64,000 bases of DNA from Ridgeia piscesae (lineage: Eukaryota > Annelida > Polychaeta > Sabellida > Siboglinidae), in assembly GCA_025642075.2 (NCBI GenBank), contig JAODUO010000061.1, positions 615,185 to 679,184 on the forward strand, read 5' to 3'. The position numbers were made by a program, and so were the translations under genes. This document shows positions 22,600 to 30,369 of the stretch, in pieces. The notes under the pieces were generated by a model. The model was not told where the DNA came from. It ran no database searches and saw nothing but the letters and a program-made list of their open reading frames with translations. Position 1 is the stretch's first letter, and each line of letters opens with the position of its first letter.

Positions 22600-23937
22600 T
22601 TGATGATGATGATGATGACGCAAATAATGACTTACATCACAGAAGTCTAACTGCATATAAAATCAAGATTTAAACACGAAATATATGGTTTCATTATATA
22701 TTACAGTTTGAATGTAGTTGGTCGATCGTGTATGTGAAACGTAGGCTAATTCAGGAAGATGTGACGCCATAATATCAAGGAAGTACAATTGGATGATTTC
22801 ATCTTGAATTGACAGAACGTCGGCACGAAAGATATTGAACAACACTGAACAGCCCCCGTGCCCCCGCCCTGTCTTCTGATTCAGGAATCGAGCCGACATT
22901 CGTTGAGTATGTTTTAGGAGAGCGTGAAAGTTGTTGGAAAGTTTCAGTGGAGTGGAATTGCAGGTTTTGTGCTTGCAAGTTTCGTGCTACCCTGCTGTCG
23001 TACTGTCAGGACCCGTCCCAGTGAAACGTAAGTGATGTCAAACACGATTCAATAAAATAAGTGGATACAAACGATGCTTCGTCTAGTATCGCGGACCTGT
23101 AACAACGTTCACAGATGTGAAGTTATATAGATATATTACTAACGGTCTACCAACATTTCGAATATCCGGAAAACGTGCTGCAAACCTGTAACGAGCGATA
23201 CTCGACGCGCGCATGCGCCGCTGTCGCCGACGCCGGTAGAACTCCTCGTCGGCCTCGTCATCGTCATCCGAGTAGGGCACACGCGACACGCTTGCCGCTC
23301 TAGTGACCCTCGTGGAGCCGACGGAACCGGCCGGTCGACTGACCGGCCGACTGACCGGCCGACTGGCGGTTACACGACCGACATCGTATGGCACTCGGCC
23401 GACATCGTAGGCCGACCCGACGTCAAGTGGCACACTGGGGGATCGGTCTAGGCGCGACAGGGCAGACCTATAGAGCAGATCGTCGTAGTTGTCACCCCCG
23501 GAGGACATGTCGTAGTTGATGACGCTGCCGTGGAGTGGACTGGCGCCGTACGCCTGCCTGTCAACGGACACGGCCCGGCTGCGAGGAGAGACGACATGGT
23601 CGACGCCGGCGAAGTAGCTCGGGTAAAGCTTACTGAAGTACTGCTCGCTCTTCAAGAGGCTTTCCGAGCCGAGGTCGCGGTCGATTGAGGAGCCTCGGGA
23701 GGAGGGAGCGGCCGCGTAAGAGGTGCGGTAGTGTCGCGTGGAGGTACGGCTTACCGTCGGGGTGCTAGCGCTGGTGCTGGGGTAACTACCGACGCTGCCG
23801 TTGCTATAGACCGACGACAGCGGCACCCCGGCAATGCGCTGACACCGGCCGAATTGGGTTGCCCGCCTCGGCCGCGAGTCCGGCACCGGTCCGGCCGCCG
23901 ACGACCGGTGGTAGGTGGTTGATGTCGTAACGACCAT
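3198..23937 (-). CDS. Muscle-type Ig-domain protein (titin/UNC-89/palladin-like), 5' part of gene, at least 15 exons
   Basis: Fifteen exons, read right to left, join in phase with AG acceptors and GT donors: 23937-23186, 22373-22194, 21611-21362, 21187-20153, 14299-14176, 13698-13560, 12673-12498, 12072-11872, 11297-11096, 10486-10431, 8903-8775, 7101-6343, 5910-5770, 4329-4227 and 3370-3198. The product is at least 1,473 residues. Residues 1 to about 690 are low-complexity, rich in Ser, Tyr, Arg and Pro. Then come I-set Ig domains (D+E, F+G, H+I, a half domain in K, end of L+M, N+O) with the usual Cys, Trp and D-x-G-x-Y-x-C core. A Glu/Lys-rich linker fills exon L. Such proteins are scaffolds of the sarcomere or actin cytoskeleton. 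The exact orthologue (titin, obscurin/UNC-89, palladin or a lineage-specific protein) cannot be told, because no kinase, RhoGEF, SH3 or Fn3 domain is visible. The 3' end lies beyond position 1. Confidence 0.85.
4227..4329 (-). CDS. Ig-protein exon N: first half of an Ig domain
   Basis: The exon follows CTTTGGTTTCAG and reads [20 protein letters not shown] then [15 protein letters not shown]. The donor ACATG/GTTAGT splits the Trp codon exactly as in exon F. A donor 8 bases earlier (CCAAAG/GTCACA) is also possible but would drop the conserved Trp. Confidence 0.85.
4635..4935. repeat. Interspersed repeat, SINE-like, copy 1
   Basis: Shares with 5460-5765 a series of blocks in the same order: ACAATTATCC(A/G)CCACT, TCATTCATACA, GAGTGAACT and a final CCACTGCGC. 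The last part carries TTTGAACCCG, resembling a PolIII B box (GGTTCGAANCC) in reverse. The family is not identified. Confidence 0.55.
5460..5765. repeat. Interspersed repeat, SINE-like, copy 2
   Basis: Second diverged copy of the family at 4635-4935, ending CTAGCCACTGCGCC, close to the edge of exon M. Both copies sit in introns of the Ig gene. Confidence 0.55.
5770..5910 (-). CDS. Ig-protein exon M: second half of the Ig domain begun in exon L
   Basis: The acceptor is CTGTTTGTCCCAG. An upstream AG at 5937 would break the phase. The exon reads [20 protein letters not shown], then [19 protein letters not shown], with the D-T-G-x-Y-x-C motif. The donor is CAAG/GTCAGT in phase 1. Confidence 0.87.
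6343..7101 (-). CDS. Ig-protein exon L: KEKE-type Glu/Lys-rich linker, then start of an Ig domain
   Basis: This is a 253-residue exon. About 190 residues are almost entirely Glu, Thr, Ser, Ala, Val and Lys ([51 protein letters not shown]), resembling PEVK/KEKE spring-like or scaffold linkers of giant muscle proteins. The end is [20 protein letters not shown], then [16 protein letters not shown], an Ig start with its Trp. The B-strand Cys position holds Phe/Val (AKLFVKV). The donor is AGTG/GTGAGT. Confidence 0.88.
7416..8612. repeat. 41-42-bp minisatellite, about 29 copies
   Basis: The unit is close to CCTCGTCACATGGGAGGAG followed by ATTCTATTACACTGCCCCCAAA. It fills most of the intron between exons K and L. 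Because many units have lengths divisible by three, long open frames run through the plus strand (one of 315 codons at 7674-8621). Their repetitive products and lack of any other coding sign make them by-products of the array. Confidence 0.95.
8775..8903 (-). CDS. Ig-protein exon K: A-C strands of an Ig domain
   Basis: The exon starts [20 protein letters not shown] and continues [10 protein letters not shown], an I-set opening with its B-strand Cys. It then runs into [13 protein letters not shown] and a phase-1 donor (GAAG/GTATCT). The expected core Trp and the second half of the domain are not in the next recognised exon. Either this is a half domain, or an exon between here and 7101 (within the minisatellite intron) has been lost or missed. 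Confidence 0.75.
8904..10430. other. Intron J-K without recognised content
   Basis: A+T-rich intronic DNA with no coding similarity, RNA gene or obvious repeat array, apart from a short TA run at 10541-10558. Confidence 0.6.
10431..10486 (-). CDS. Ig-protein exon J: 56-base linker exon
   Basis: This very short exon encodes [18 protein letters not shown] between acceptor CTGTTTCAG and donor GACG/GTAAGT. Both phases fit its neighbours (phase 2 in, phase 1 out). It links Ig domain 3 to the next Ig segment. Confidence 0.7.
11096..11297 (-). CDS. Ig-protein exon I: second half of Ig domain 3
   Basis: The exon follows the acceptor ATTTCCTGCAG. It reads [31 protein letters not shown], then [20 protein letters not shown] and a short tail ending TSDDE. 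The core Trp and the D-S-G-x-Y motif are clear. The donor is GACGA/GTAAGT. Confidence 0.87.
11872..12072 (-). CDS. Ig-protein exon H: charged linker and first half of Ig domain 3
   Basis: About 35 residues of charged linker ([20 protein letters not shown] onward) precede [20 protein letters not shown] and [13 protein letters not shown], the start of an I-set domain. The donor (CTCG/GTACGT) cuts the domain before its core Trp. Confidence 0.85.
12498..12673 (-). CDS. Ig-protein exon G: second half of Ig domain 2
   Basis: The exon continues the split Trp codon: [20 protein letters not shown], then a strand [20 protein letters not shown] and [16 protein letters not shown]. The D-x-G-x-Y-x-C motif is present (DLGLYCC). 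The donor is GTAG/GTCTGT in phase 1. Confidence 0.87.
13560..13698 (-). CDS. Ig-protein exon F: first half of Ig domain 2
   Basis: The exon begins in phase 1 after CCCGTACAG and ends TTTACGTG/GTAATT, so the C-strand Trp codon is split by the intron. It reads [20 protein letters not shown] then [15 protein letters not shown], a standard A-to-C strand start of an I-set domain. Exon G completes it. Confidence 0.85.
14176..14299 (-). CDS. Ig-protein exon E: second half of Ig domain 1
   Basis: The acceptor TTCTTCCAG and donor ACG/GTCAGT bound it. The product opens [20 protein letters not shown], then [18 protein letters not shown]. The D-A-G-x-Y motif and the following strand are the F/G end of an I-set domain. 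The usual F-strand Cys is replaced (YSVK rather than Y-x-C), as happens in some muscle Ig domains. Confidence 0.85.
15172..15266. repeat. (ATC)n microsatellite
   Basis: About 31 uninterrupted CAT/ATC triplets in the long intron between exons D and E. Confidence 0.98.
15800..16110 (+). mobile_element. LINE 3' fragment (reverse transcriptase C-terminal tail)
   Basis: Plus-strand frames read LHWLP-like sequence near 15818, then [20 protein letters not shown] and [13 protein letters not shown], the typical end of CR1/L2/Jockey-type LINE ORF2 proteins. It is broken by stops and 5'-truncated, and lies in the 5.85-kb intron. Confidence 0.65.
16308..16465 (+). mobile_element. Second copy of the same LINE fragment
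   Basis: Closely matches 15852-16010 at nucleotide level, sharing CATACTTAGTTAATCTGTT and CCTAAAACTAAGCTCAATAT. Only the short tail is left, preceded by an A run (16269-16280). Confidence 0.7.
16480..18400. other. Intronic DNA without recognised content
   Basis: No coding similarity, RNA gene or repeat array seen. Short open frames here have no supporting signals. Confidence 0.5.
18420..18810. repeat. Minisatellite of about 80 bp (CCCCAACCATCAACCAAA / CAACTCACACACAGCAAATG)
   Basis: Four to five copies of a compound unit that itself contains the short repeat CAACCATCA. C/A-rich strand asymmetry. Confidence 0.9.
18999..19266. repeat. (TA)n tract
   Basis: About 270 bases of nearly pure TA with a few ACATGTAT interruptions. 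Confidence 0.97.
19314..19461. repeat. Inverted repeat, 63-bp arms with a 22-base loop
   Basis: The left arm (19314-19376, starting TTGATCCATGAAAT and ending CACATATTGTG) pairs with the right arm (19399-19461, starting CACAATATGTGG and ending TTTATGGATCAA) with few mismatches. It directly follows the TA tract. It could be a foldback/MITE-like element or a hairpin RNA source. Confidence 0.85.
20153..21187 (-). CDS. Ig-protein exon D: helical segment, Ser-rich linker and first half of Ig domain 1
   Basis: The exon is 1,035 bases, exactly 345 codons. The first ~90 residues look folded and partly helical ([20 protein letters not shown] onward) and match no family I can name. A Ser/Tyr/Thr/Pro-rich, strongly basic stretch follows. 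The last ~60 residues open an I-set Ig domain: [13 protein letters not shown], a Cys pair FSCSL, then [11 protein letters not shown] and the donor after KYHIS. The domain is completed by exon E across a 5.85-kb intron. Confidence 0.85.
21362..21611 (-). CDS. Ig-protein exon C
   Basis: The exon lies between acceptor GTCGTTGCAG and donor CAG/GTATGT. It starts [11 protein letters not shown] and ends RARAAIQ, after which the reading frame moves to phase 0. A Gly/Arg patch ([10 protein letters not shown]) is followed by a sequence with more regular hydrophobic spacing ([20 protein letters not shown]). I do not recognise a named domain. Confidence 0.8.
22194..22373 (-). CDS. Ig-protein exon B
   Basis: The acceptor TTCTTTTACAG and donor CAG/GTATGT bound a 180-base exon. 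It starts [11 protein letters not shown] and ends [11 protein letters not shown]. The terminal ASSVSRYR mirrors the ASSIARYR at the end of exon A, and the opening S-x-x-QEYT mirrors exon C. The sequence is Ser/Tyr/Pro-rich with no folded domain seen. Confidence 0.75.
22528..22620. repeat. (ATG)n microsatellite
   Basis: About 30 triplets in the intron between exons A and B, with one TTG interruption. Read on the minus strand it gives poly-His, which is not coding. Confidence 0.97.
23186..23937 (-). CDS. Ig-protein exon A: start codon and Ser/Arg-rich head
   Basis: This exon encodes residues 1-250 plus two bases, starting at the ATG at 23937 ([16 protein letters not shown]). It is disordered and rich in Ser, Arg, Tyr and Val, with an internal [10 protein letters not shown] repeat and an acidic-then-basic stretch ([10 protein letters not shown] followed by [10 protein letters not shown]) near its end. 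The ATG was chosen because it is the first in the open frame and sits just downstream of the CpG-rich region with the MEF2/E-box pair. The donor (AG/GTTTGC) is weak. It is chosen because exon B ends in the same way (RASSxxRYR) and in the same phase. Confidence 0.75.
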
Positions 23938-24860
23938 CGCCGACTACTGCGTGCGTATGTCCAAACCGAGTCGTACCGTCACGTCACGTCACGTCACGTC
24001 CACACACCGCTCACGAAAACATGCAGGCACACGTGTACGCGTGACGCACTTCCTGTTCCGGTGCTTAATCGCGGCTATCTATACTACAGGCGGACAGCTG
24101 TCTAAATATAGCCGTATTTCGCCCGATGGAAACTGAAAATAAAGCGATACATCCGAGGAGAAACGCTGTGCACAGAACGAACTCCCCACCGACGAAAACG
24201 TTGACGCCAGTAGCCTCAGCTTGGTACTGACATCGACGAGCTGCGCACGATAACGTCGACGCACCTCCAAGACAAACACAGTGGTGTAGCGATGTCGCCG
24301 ACCACGGAGAAACCACCAGCGAAGGAAGAAGCTAATCCAACAACACCGGCGCGCGCGTAGGAAGGAGGTCGTAGATCCGCGCGAAGACGTGGAAACGAAG
24401 CGAAGCCGGCCGGTGTATAGATAAGTGACACGCGTGGCAGTCTAGCCGAACCCCAGGCACACTTCCAAGTCGGTATCCAAGTCCGAGACCCCGACCACGA
24501 AAAACGAGTTCGCCAACTCCGCTGAACTTCGCTCGCAAATCGCGCTCAACGCCTAGAAATTAAGCCGCCAGCGCCCGGAACTCGTCGCCCCGGCAACGAG
24601 ATTCGTGGCGGGCCGCGACTAAATTTACGCGAGCTGTGAAGGCTGCCCCGAAGCTGTCTTCTAGAAATATATCAACCCGTGCGTGGTAGACCCGGCAGCT
24701 CTGCTTATCAGTGAGCGCCGGTGTCGGGTGACGAGCCGGGTCCTGGTTTGGGCCGCGGCCGCGTAGCCTTAAAAAGCAATGCAGCCAGCCGCGGTTCGCG
24801 AGACGGTGTAGGCGGTGCTGCAGCCGACGCTGTAGGCGTATCTCGAACGGGCCGAGGCGC
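23938..24860 (-). promoter_or_regulatory. CpG-rich promoter/5' region of the Ig gene
   Basis: This block is much richer in G+C and in CG dinucleotides than the rest of the window (for example GCGCGCG near 24350 and GGCCGCGGCCGCG near 24750). It lies immediately 5' of the proposed start codon, and the CpG richness continues into exon A. No other start signal competes. Transcription start and any 5' non-coding exon cannot be placed. Confidence 0.55.
24095..24111 (-). promoter_or_regulatory. E-box plus MEF2-type site upstream of the Ig gene
   Basis: On the plus strand, CAGCTG (24095-24100) is separated by one base from CTAAATATAG (24102-24111), a perfect fit to the MEF2 consensus CTA(A/T)4TAG. 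The pair is about 160 bases upstream of the ATG at 23937. Myogenic bHLH factors bind CAGCTG-type E-boxes and cooperate with MEF2 at muscle promoters. The same A/T core read on the minus strand (TATATTTA) could instead act as a TATA box. The role is inferred. Confidence 0.5.
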
Positions 24861-24887
24861 GCTTTTTTGCTGGAATTAGCAGAGGTT

Positions 24888-25095
24888 GTTTGTTGTTGTT
24901 GTAATTATAATTATTAGTAGTAGTATTAATATAAATATTTATGTAAATATCAATAGCATTGTAATTGTAATTGTTGTTGTGTTTGTTGTGGTGGTGGTTG
25001 TTGTTGTTGTTGTGGTGGTTGTTGTGGTTGTGGTGGCGGTTGTGGTGGTGGTGGTGGTGGTGGTGGTGGTGGCTGTGGTGGTGGTGGATGTGGCG
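24888..25095. repeat. (GTT/GTG)n-type repeat
   Basis: TTGTTG, ATTATTAGT and GTGGTG triplet runs upstream of the Ig gene's CpG-rich block. Confidence 0.9.
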
Positions 25096-25189
25096 GTTTT
25101 ATTCATAAAGCGCCGCGGTAGGGTCTATATATCTGGGACACGGAGATTCCGCTAACATATAACAGGCGCCTAAAATATAGCATTGCTAA

Positions 25190-25191
25190 TA

Positions 25192-25253
<62 letters not shown>

Positions 25254-25342
25254 ATAACTATATATTATATAAGCTGTGAAAAGTATTAGTCTAAATGTTA
25301 TATTAAATTTTTTATTTAAGTGTATATAATATAATATATATA

Positions 25343-25382
<40 letters not shown>
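25190..25382. repeat. Two (TA)n tracts
   Basis: TA runs at about 25190-25270 and 25325-25381 flank an A+T-rich spacer. Confidence 0.95.
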
Positions 25383-25924
25383 TACACACAATTCATAAAA
25401 TTGTTAAAATACTGAACAATTAATTAGTCTAAATGTTATATTAAATGTTATTTACTCTTAAGTAAATTATAATAAAATAAGCACATCATCTGATAGTTAT
25501 TAACTTTAGGTAAGTCAAGTGCATTGAATTTAGTAGGGGCTATAACAATTCAGTGAAAATTGCTTTAAAACTACCATGAACATTATTTACATTTAGTAAA
25601 TGTGCTCATGTATTTTTCAATACTAAAACTATATTGAAGGCGTATTGCATCAGATAAGTCCGGATCCTTTTTTATTTGGAACATGCACCAATGATAATAA
25701 AAAACATAATCATGTAAATTGCACCGCAGTTTACATGATTATATAAATACTAAAGAGCCGCCATTGCCTAGATCTAGGCACTTATTGTAAAACACTTTAT
25801 GTAACGGCAAATACGCCGAAGTGGTTGGCTTGCACTTCACATACGCCAAGCCACAAATCGGCCGGTATGCGAGTGATTCCGCCAACTACCTGCTAATAAT
25901 TAATTGGCTAGTCGCTTTAACGGA

Positions 25925-27195
25925 ACATACCCTCTCATAACAACCGCCTTAATGAACCATATACCCTCCCTGTAATAACAGCCGCTTTTGTGGACCATAT
26001 ACCCTACCTCTAATAACAGCCGCTTTCGTGGACCATACACCCTCTCATAACAACCGCCTTAATGAACCATACACACTCCCTCTAATAACAGCCGCTTTCG
26101 TGGACCATATACCCTCCTCTAATAACAGCCGCTTTCGTGGACCATATACCCTACCTCTAATAACAGCCGCTTTCGTGGACCATATACCCTCCCTCTAATA
26201 ACAGCCGCTTTCGTGGACCATATACCCTCCCTCTAATAACAGCCGCTTTCGTGGACCATATACCCTCCCTCTAATAACAGCCGCTTTCGTGGACCATATA
26301 CCCTACCTCTAATAACAGCCGCTTTCGTGGACCATATACCCTCCCTCTAATAACAGCCGCTTTCGTGGACCATACACCCTCCCTCTAATAACAGCCGCTT
26401 TCGTGGACCATACACCCTCCCTCTAATAACAGCCGCTTTAATGGACCATATACCCTCCCTCTAATAACAGCCGCTTTCGTGGACCATATACCCTCCCTCT
26501 AATAACAGCCGCTATAATGGACCATATACCCTCCCTCTAATAACAGCCGCTTTCGTAGACCATACACCCCCCCTCTAATAATAGCTGTTTTAATGGACCA
26601 TATACTCTCCTCTAATAACAGCTGCTTTAATGGACCATATACCCTCCCTCTAATAATAGCTGCTTTAGTGGACCATATACTCTCCTCTAATAACAGCTGC
26701 TTTAACGGACTATATACCCTCCTTCTAATAATAGCCGCTTTAATGGACCATACACCCTCCCTCTAATAATAGCTGTTTTAATGGACCATATACTCTCCTC
26801 TAATAACAGCTGCTTTAATGGACCATATACCCTCCCTCTAATAATAGCTGCTTTAATGGACCATATACTCTCCTCTAATAACAGCTGCTTTAATGGACTA
26901 TATACCCTCCTTCTAATAATAGCTGCTTTAATGGACCATATACCCTCCCTCTAATAATAGCTCTTTTAATGGACTATATACTCTCCTCTAATAACAGCTG
27001 CTTTAATGGACCATATACCCTCCCTCTAATAATAGCTGCTTTAATGGACCACACACCCTCCCTCTAATAACAGCCGCTATAACGGACCATATACCTTCCT
27101 CTAATAACAGCTGCTTTAATGGATCATATACCCTCCTCTAATAACACCTGCTTTAATGGACCATACACCCTCCCTCTAATAACAGCCGCTATAAT
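25925..27195. repeat. 38-bp minisatellite, about 33 copies
   Basis: The unit contains GGACCATATACCCTCCCTC followed by TAATAACAGCCGCTTTCGT. The left two thirds carry the GCCGCTTTCGTGG variant. From about 26580 the units drift to GCTGCTTTAATGG and some lose a base pair or two, so the array has a graded, higher-order structure. Confidence 0.96.
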
Positions 27196-27286
27196 GGACT
27201 ATAATGGAAACAACTGTATAACGTTACTGGTGGGGTCTTTCACGAACGTAATACACGAGCATCCCAAGCATCCATGTCTAGAACAC

Positions 27287-27290
<4 letters not shown>

Positions 27291-27366
<76 letters not shown>

Positions 27367-27476
27367 AGTGAGTGAGTGAGTGAGAGAGAGAGAGAGATGA
27401 GTGAGTGAGTGAGTGAGTGAGTGAGTGAGTGAGTGAGTGAGTGAGAGAGAGAGAGAGAGAGTGAGAGAGAGAGAGT

Positions 27477-27519
<43 letters not shown>

Positions 27520-27531
27520 GAGAAAGAGAGT

Positions 27532-27619
<88 letters not shown>

Positions 27620-27711
27620 AGAGAAGGAGAGAGAGTGTGTGTATGTGAGAGAGAGTGAGAGAGAGAGAGCGAGAGAGAGAGCGAGAGAGAGAGTGAGAGA
27701 GAGAGAGAGAG

Positions 27712-27786
<75 letters not shown>

Positions 27787-28075
27787 TACATACAGACAAA
27801 CACACTGACAGACAGACAGACGGACAGACGGACAGACGGACAGACGGACAGACGGACTGACGGACTGACGGACAGACGGACTGACGGACAGACGGACAGA
27901 CGGACAGACGGACAGACGGACAGTCAGAGTCGGAGTCGGAGTCGGAGTCGGAGTCGGAGTCGGAGTCGGAGTCGGAGTCGGAGTCGGAGTCGGAGTCGGA
28001 GTCGGAGTCGGAGTCAGAGTAGAGGAGGGAGGGAGGGAGGGAGGGAGGGAGGTAGGGAGACATACAGATAAGGGA
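27291..28075. repeat. Purine-rich compound microsatellite (GA, GTGA, GACA, GGAGTC)
   Basis: Successive blocks of GAGA, GTGAGTGA, GA again, GACAGACG/GACGGACA (about 27765-27920), then GGAGTC about 17 times (27927-28015) and GGGA (28023-28055). The top strand is almost all purine except T and C in the GTGA, GACA and GGAGTC blocks. Confidence 0.97.
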
Positions 28076-28267
28076 GAGGAGAGCATTCCATGCGTCCATG
28101 ACAAGAACGCCTGCGCTGACCGCCGGGAATTCCACGGACAGTGCGAGATAAGATCACAACTAACTGAGGCGTCTCGCGGTCATTCGTCTGGACACAATGC
28201 GTCACTGGATGTATTGACCGCGCCAAACTGTCTTATGCCCATGCACAGTGGCGAATTAACCAGTACG

Positions 28268-28386
28268 CACGGTAAGAGTGAGTGTATGAGTGAGTGAGTG
28301 AGTGAGTGAGTGAGTGAGTGAGTGAGTGAGTGAGTGAGTGAGTGAGTGACGTGAGTGAGTGAGTGAGTGAGTGAGTGAGTGAGTGA
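28268..28386. repeat. (GTGA)n microsatellite
   Basis: About 29 tetranucleotides with one CGTGA interruption. Confidence 0.97.
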
Positions 28387-28539
28387 ATGCCAAAACAGGG
28401 ACAGTTTGAGGGATGGAGGGAGGGTGGGTGATAAGGAAGGGGGTGGGCGATAGACAGATAAACATACAGACATGCAGACAAATACACAGACAGACAGATA
28501 CCCAACCATACAGCCAGCCAGACAGACAGATATACATAC

Positions 28540-28566
28540 TTACAGAGGAGAGAGAGAGCGAGAGAA

Positions 28567-28650
<84 letters not shown>

Positions 28651-28654
28651 AAAA

Positions 28655-28700
<46 letters not shown>

Positions 28701-29165
28701 GACAGCCAGACAGACAGCCAGCCAGACAGACAGACATACAGACAGAGAGAGAGGAGAGGAGAGGAGAGGAGAGGAGAGGAGATGAGAGGAGAGGAGAGGA
28801 GAGTAGAGTAGAGGAGAGGAGAGAGAGAGGAGAGCAGAGCAGAGGAGAGCAGAGCAGAGCAGAGTCAGAGCAGAGCAGAGCAGAGCAGAGCAGAGCAGAG
28901 GAGAGGAGAGGAGAGGAGAGGAGAGGAGAGGAGAGGAGAGGAGAGGAGAGGAGAGGAGAGGAGAGGAGAGGAGAGGAGAGGAGAGGAGAGGAGAGGAGAG
29001 AGAGAAGAGAAGAGAGAGAGAAGAGGAGAGGAGAAGAGAGGAGAAGAGAGAGAGAGAGAGAGAAGAGAAGAGAAGAGAAGAGAAGAGAGAGAGAAGAGAA
29101 GAGAAGAGAAGGAGAAGAGAAGAGAAGAGAGGAGAAGAGAGGAGATGAAAGGAGAGGAGATATGT
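28540..29165. repeat. (GA)n, (CA)n, (GGAGA)n and (AGAGC)n compound repeat
   Basis: GA (28545-28650), CA (28656-28697), GACA/GCCA, then GAGGA and AGAGC pentamers to about 29160. Long open frames on both strands are by-products of the repeat and are not called as genes. Confidence 0.97.
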
Positions 29166-29169
29166 GTAA

Positions 29170-29860
29170 GCATTATCAAGCACGATATAAACATACATTG
29201 CTCACTATCACTCTGCGTGAGGCATGGCGTGCTTATTTTCTGAACATTGATATTCCTCGTTTTGTTGTGGGTAGTACACGTGTTTTAATGTATCGCTATT
29301 AATAGTATATAATACATCCTTCATTCCACTGATGCTCAATACATCGCTTTGGCTGTAAACCGGCTTAGCTTCAGCACCACTTTGGGTCTACTGGATCGTG
29401 ACATCTGAGATCAAGGAACGTGCTGTTAAAAAATGTTCTGCGCAACGGCTTCGAACATCTTGTCTGCCCGTCGCTTGGCTTCATTGAGGGCAGACATGGA
29501 GGGGGACATGTGCAGTTAAAAATTGCCGTTGTAGTTAATACGCTATGTATAGCGATATCAGTATCGCGATACGTGTCGTACCGCGACGTATCGCATGATT
29601 CCGTTCCCGCTGTTTTTCATTTGATGACATTGGTTCATTACGTCAAGGTGGGGCATTTCACAATGTCTGCCCGGCTAACACATCTCACGGCATCAGTGAT
29701 GATTGCGGAAACCATGGCTGAGTCAATGGTGGATTGTCATTAGTTTGTCATCGTGACCTTTTTTGCTATTGAGAACAAAATGATTGGGTTAATGGTGATA
29801 CATTATCGATCAAATTAAAATTTATCTTCGGCACTTTACAATCACACAAAGACACACGAA
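29170..29860. other. Unique intergenic DNA
   Basis: No gene recognised. A small CG-rich palindromic patch (CGATATCAGTATCGCGATACG at about 29551) stands out. Confidence 0.5.
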
Positions 29861-29863
29861 CAC

Positions 29864-29904
29864 GCACGCGCGCATGCGCACGCAAGCGCACAGCACGCAC
29901 GCAT

Positions 29905-29936
<32 letters not shown>

Positions 29937-29978
29937 CGACCACCACCACACACCAGCACCACACACACACACACACCA

Positions 29979-30015
<37 letters not shown>
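29864..30015. repeat. (CACG)n and (CA)n tract
   Basis: GCACGCACG units followed by CA repeats with CCA interruptions. Confidence 0.95.
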
Positions 30016-30020
<5 letters not shown>

Positions 30021-30111
30021 CTAATGAAAACGTACTAAGAAATAAAGGTGTAAAATACAGCTAAAATATAAATGTAGTTACAAAAACGATTAAAAATAGC
30101 GTTCATGACAC

Positions 30112-30231
30112 ACACACGTACACGTACACGTACACGTACACGTACACGTACACGTACACGTACACGTACACGTACACGTACACGTACACGTACACGTACA
30201 CGTACACGTACACGTACACGTACACGTACAT
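30112..30231. repeat. (CACGTA)n hexamer array, about 20 copies
   Basis: A perfect head-to-tail hexanucleotide of strictly alternating pyrimidine and purine. Confidence 0.98.
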
Positions 30232-30249
30232 GCGATGGTGATAACTGTA

Positions 30250-30319
<70 letters not shown>

Positions 30320-30360
30320 CGATGATGATGATGATGATGATGATGTTGATGATGATGAGA
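30250..30360. repeat. (GAT)n microsatellite
   Basis: About 35 GAT triplets with single-base interruptions. Confidence 0.97.
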
Positions 30361-30369
30361 TGACGATAA

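Noticed and set aside
27199..28135. Open frames of about 190-300 codons on the minus strand
   Set aside because: They translate GA/GTGA/GGAGTC repeats into poly-(LS), (TH) and (DS) and exist in several frames; no coding signal.
28233..29302. Open frames of up to 321 codons in both strands
   Set aside because: Products of GAGGA/GA/CA repeats only.
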